Source of the DNA: Desulfovibrio desulfuricans
Lineage (GTDB): Bacteria > Desulfobacterota > Desulfovibrionia > Desulfovibrionales > Desulfovibrionaceae
DNA length: 64,000 nucleotides
NCBI RefSeq assembly: GCF_024460775.1
Contig: NZ_JANFYZ010000009.1
Location: forward strand, 1 to 64,000
Reading direction: 5' to 3'
The notes under the pieces: generated by a model
What the model was told of the DNA's origin: nothing
Database searches by the model: none
What the model saw: the letters and a program-made list of their open reading frames with translations, nothing else
In this document: piece by piece, positions 63,071-64,000 of the stretch
Layout: every line of letters begins with the position of its first letter
How positions within the stretch are numbered: position 1 is the first letter of the stretch
Made by a program: the position numbers and the translations under genes

Positions 63071-64000
63071 ATGGATTCCCTGTTACACGATCCCGCATTC
63101 TGGCTGCTGGCGCTTTTTATCATCCCCCTGTTGCTGCGGGTGCCCATTGCCCTGGCGCTGGGCTTTTCCGCCCTCGCTGTGGTGTGGAAGTGGGATATGG
63201 GGCTCAACATGCTTTCCTACAATTTTTTTGCAGGAATAGCCAAGTTTCCCCTGCTGGCCATCCCCTTCTTTATTCTGGCGGGCTACATAATGGAGCGCGC
63301 GGGCATTGCCGCCCGCATCGTGGCGCTTATGGAAGCGCTGGTCGGCTCCATGACAGGCGGGCTGGCAGTCGCCACGGTTGCGGTTGCCACCTTCTGGGGC
63401 GCGGTGAGCGGCTCCGGCCCTGCAACAGTTGCTGCGCTGGGTCTTATTCTTATTCCCGGCATGGCCAAGGCTGGCTACGATAAAGCCTTTGCCACCGCAA
63501 CGGTTTCCGTTACCTCGGGGCTCGCCATCGTCATCCCGCCAAGCATTGCCTTTATCGTTTATGGCGGTGTTGCGGATGTTTCTGTGCCTGCGCTCTTTGC
63601 AGCTGGTTTTATCCCCGGTGTTGTGGTTGCCATATTCATTATGGGCGCGGTGCTGCTTATATCCCGCAAGCACGGGTACAAAGGCAAGGAGCGGCAACAA
63701 CCTGTCAGCAAGGCGCTGCGCGAGGCCTTTTGGGGCATCATGACCCCGGTAGTTATTCTGGGCGGGATTTACGGCGGCGTGTTTACCCCCACCGAGGCCG
63801 CTGCGGTTGCCATCTTCTACGGCCTCTTTGTGGGCATCTTTATTTACCGCACCATCAACAGTCTTTCGGTGATGGTTGAAATTCTCACGGAGACCGTCAA
63901 GGCCACGGCCGTTGTCATGATTGTGGTTACCTGCGCAGGCCTGTACTCCTGGGTGGGATCAACCGTGGGGCTTGTAGAAAAATGTTCTGGCGTTCTGCTG
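63071..64000 (+). CDS. dctM: TRAP transporter large permease (DctM), runs off right edge
   Basis: The transport subunit, normally about 425 residues; 310 codons are present. Starts MDSLLHDPAFWLLALF with AGGAGG seven bases upstream. Family motifs are LLRVPIALALGFSAL, PLLAIPFFILAGYIMERAGIA, VATFWGAVSGSGPATVAALGL, VTSGLAIVIPPSIAFIVYG, and PVVILGGIYGGVFTPTEAAAVA. The frame is open to the window end. It completes the dctPQM operon. Confidence 0.95.
   Translation, partial: MDSLLHDPAFWLLALFIIPLLLRVPIALALGFSALAVVWKWDMGLNMLSYNFFAGIAKFPLLAIPFFILAGYIMERAGIAARIVALMEALVGSMTGGLAVATVAVATFWGAVSGSGPATVAALGLILIPGMAKAGYDKAFATATVSVTSGLAIVIPPSIAFIVYGGVADVSVPALFAAGFIPGVVVAIFIMGAVLLISRKHGYKGKERQQPVSKALREAFWGIMTPVVILGGIYGGVFTPTEAAAVAIFYGLFVGIFIYRTINSLSVMVEILTETVKATAVVMIVVTCAGLYSWVGSTVGLVEKCSGVLL

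Overview
The window reads as a chromosomal segment of a sulfate-reducing bacterium of the Desulfovibrio group. The left edge holds the first 73 codons of dsrA (dissimilatory sulfite reductase alpha). The F1 ATPase genes start with a split b'/b pair and lack the a and c subunit genes, as in many Desulfobacterota. A lactate permease, a large FAD/iron-sulfur 2-hydroxyacid dehydrogenase-type protein, a cytochrome bd oxidase and a TRAP dicarboxylate-type transporter fit a lactate-using anaerobe that can scavenge oxygen. Genes are dense and GC-rich, with many 4-base ATGA/GTGA overlaps. I found no rRNA, tRNA, CRISPR array, prophage or complete insertion sequence.

Layout. 1-2.8 kb: dsrA (minus) faces two uncharacterised genes and an RlpA-like lipoprotein gene; a 148-bp giant hairpin resembling a MITE abuts rlpA and supplies its stop codon. 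3-6.8 kb: surface-polysaccharide genes (a WbpP-type UDP-GlcNAc 4-epimerase divergent from a GT4 glycosyltransferase and a polyprenyl-phosphate sugar-phosphate transferase). 6.9-9.9 kb: a CHASE4-PAS-GGDEF-EAL protein. 10.2-16.9 kb: a Nudix hydrolase and the minus-strand run pyrK-pyrD-acetyltransferase-SDR-ABC-F. 17.1-19.8 kb: Xaa-Pro peptidase, shikimate kinase and a GT2 with a fused C-terminal domain. 20.3-28.4 kb: atpF'-atpF-atpH-atpA-atpG-atpD-atpC, then lepA. 28.6-32.6 kb: a small lipoprotein, the Kup potassium transporter and lactate permease. 32.8-40 kb: GT2, GtrA, DegT aminotransferase, CheW, GT8 and a hybrid histidine kinase whose first 56 codons are out of frame with the rest. 40.1-49.1 kb: DMT transporter, cobQ, AsmA-like protein, motA, motB and htpG. 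49.4-59.2 kb: cydAB, an unknown membrane protein, a 1183-residue FAD/FeS oxidoreductase and a large unknown membrane protein. 59.2-64 kb: a YkgJ-type cysteine-cluster protein, an FMN reductase, an FlK-type thioesterase and dctPQM (dctM runs off the end).

How the parts fit together. Lactate enters through the permease and would be oxidised by flavin/FeS dehydrogenases such as the one at 53.4 kb. Electrons then go to sulfite reduction (dsr) or, under oxygen exposure, to cytochrome bd, while the ATP synthase couples the proton gradient to ATP synthesis. The motility genes, cheW with a sigma-28-like promoter, the c-di-GMP protein and the hybrid kinase point to control of the motile/sessile switch beside several polysaccharide and glycosylation genes.

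The most unusual signals are non-coding or structural. They are the 148-bp hairpin at rlpA, hairpins inside the ATP synthase operon, a possibly leaderless pyrK, a hairpin that places the lactate permease Shine-Dalgarno in its loop, the heat-shock-type palindromic promoter of htpG, a terminator-like hairpin between dctP and dctQ, and the one-base frameshift in the hybrid kinase. No clearly new multi-gene system was recognised. The best candidates for uncharacterised biology are the two genes divergent from dsrA and the DegT/GtrA/GT2 cassette.
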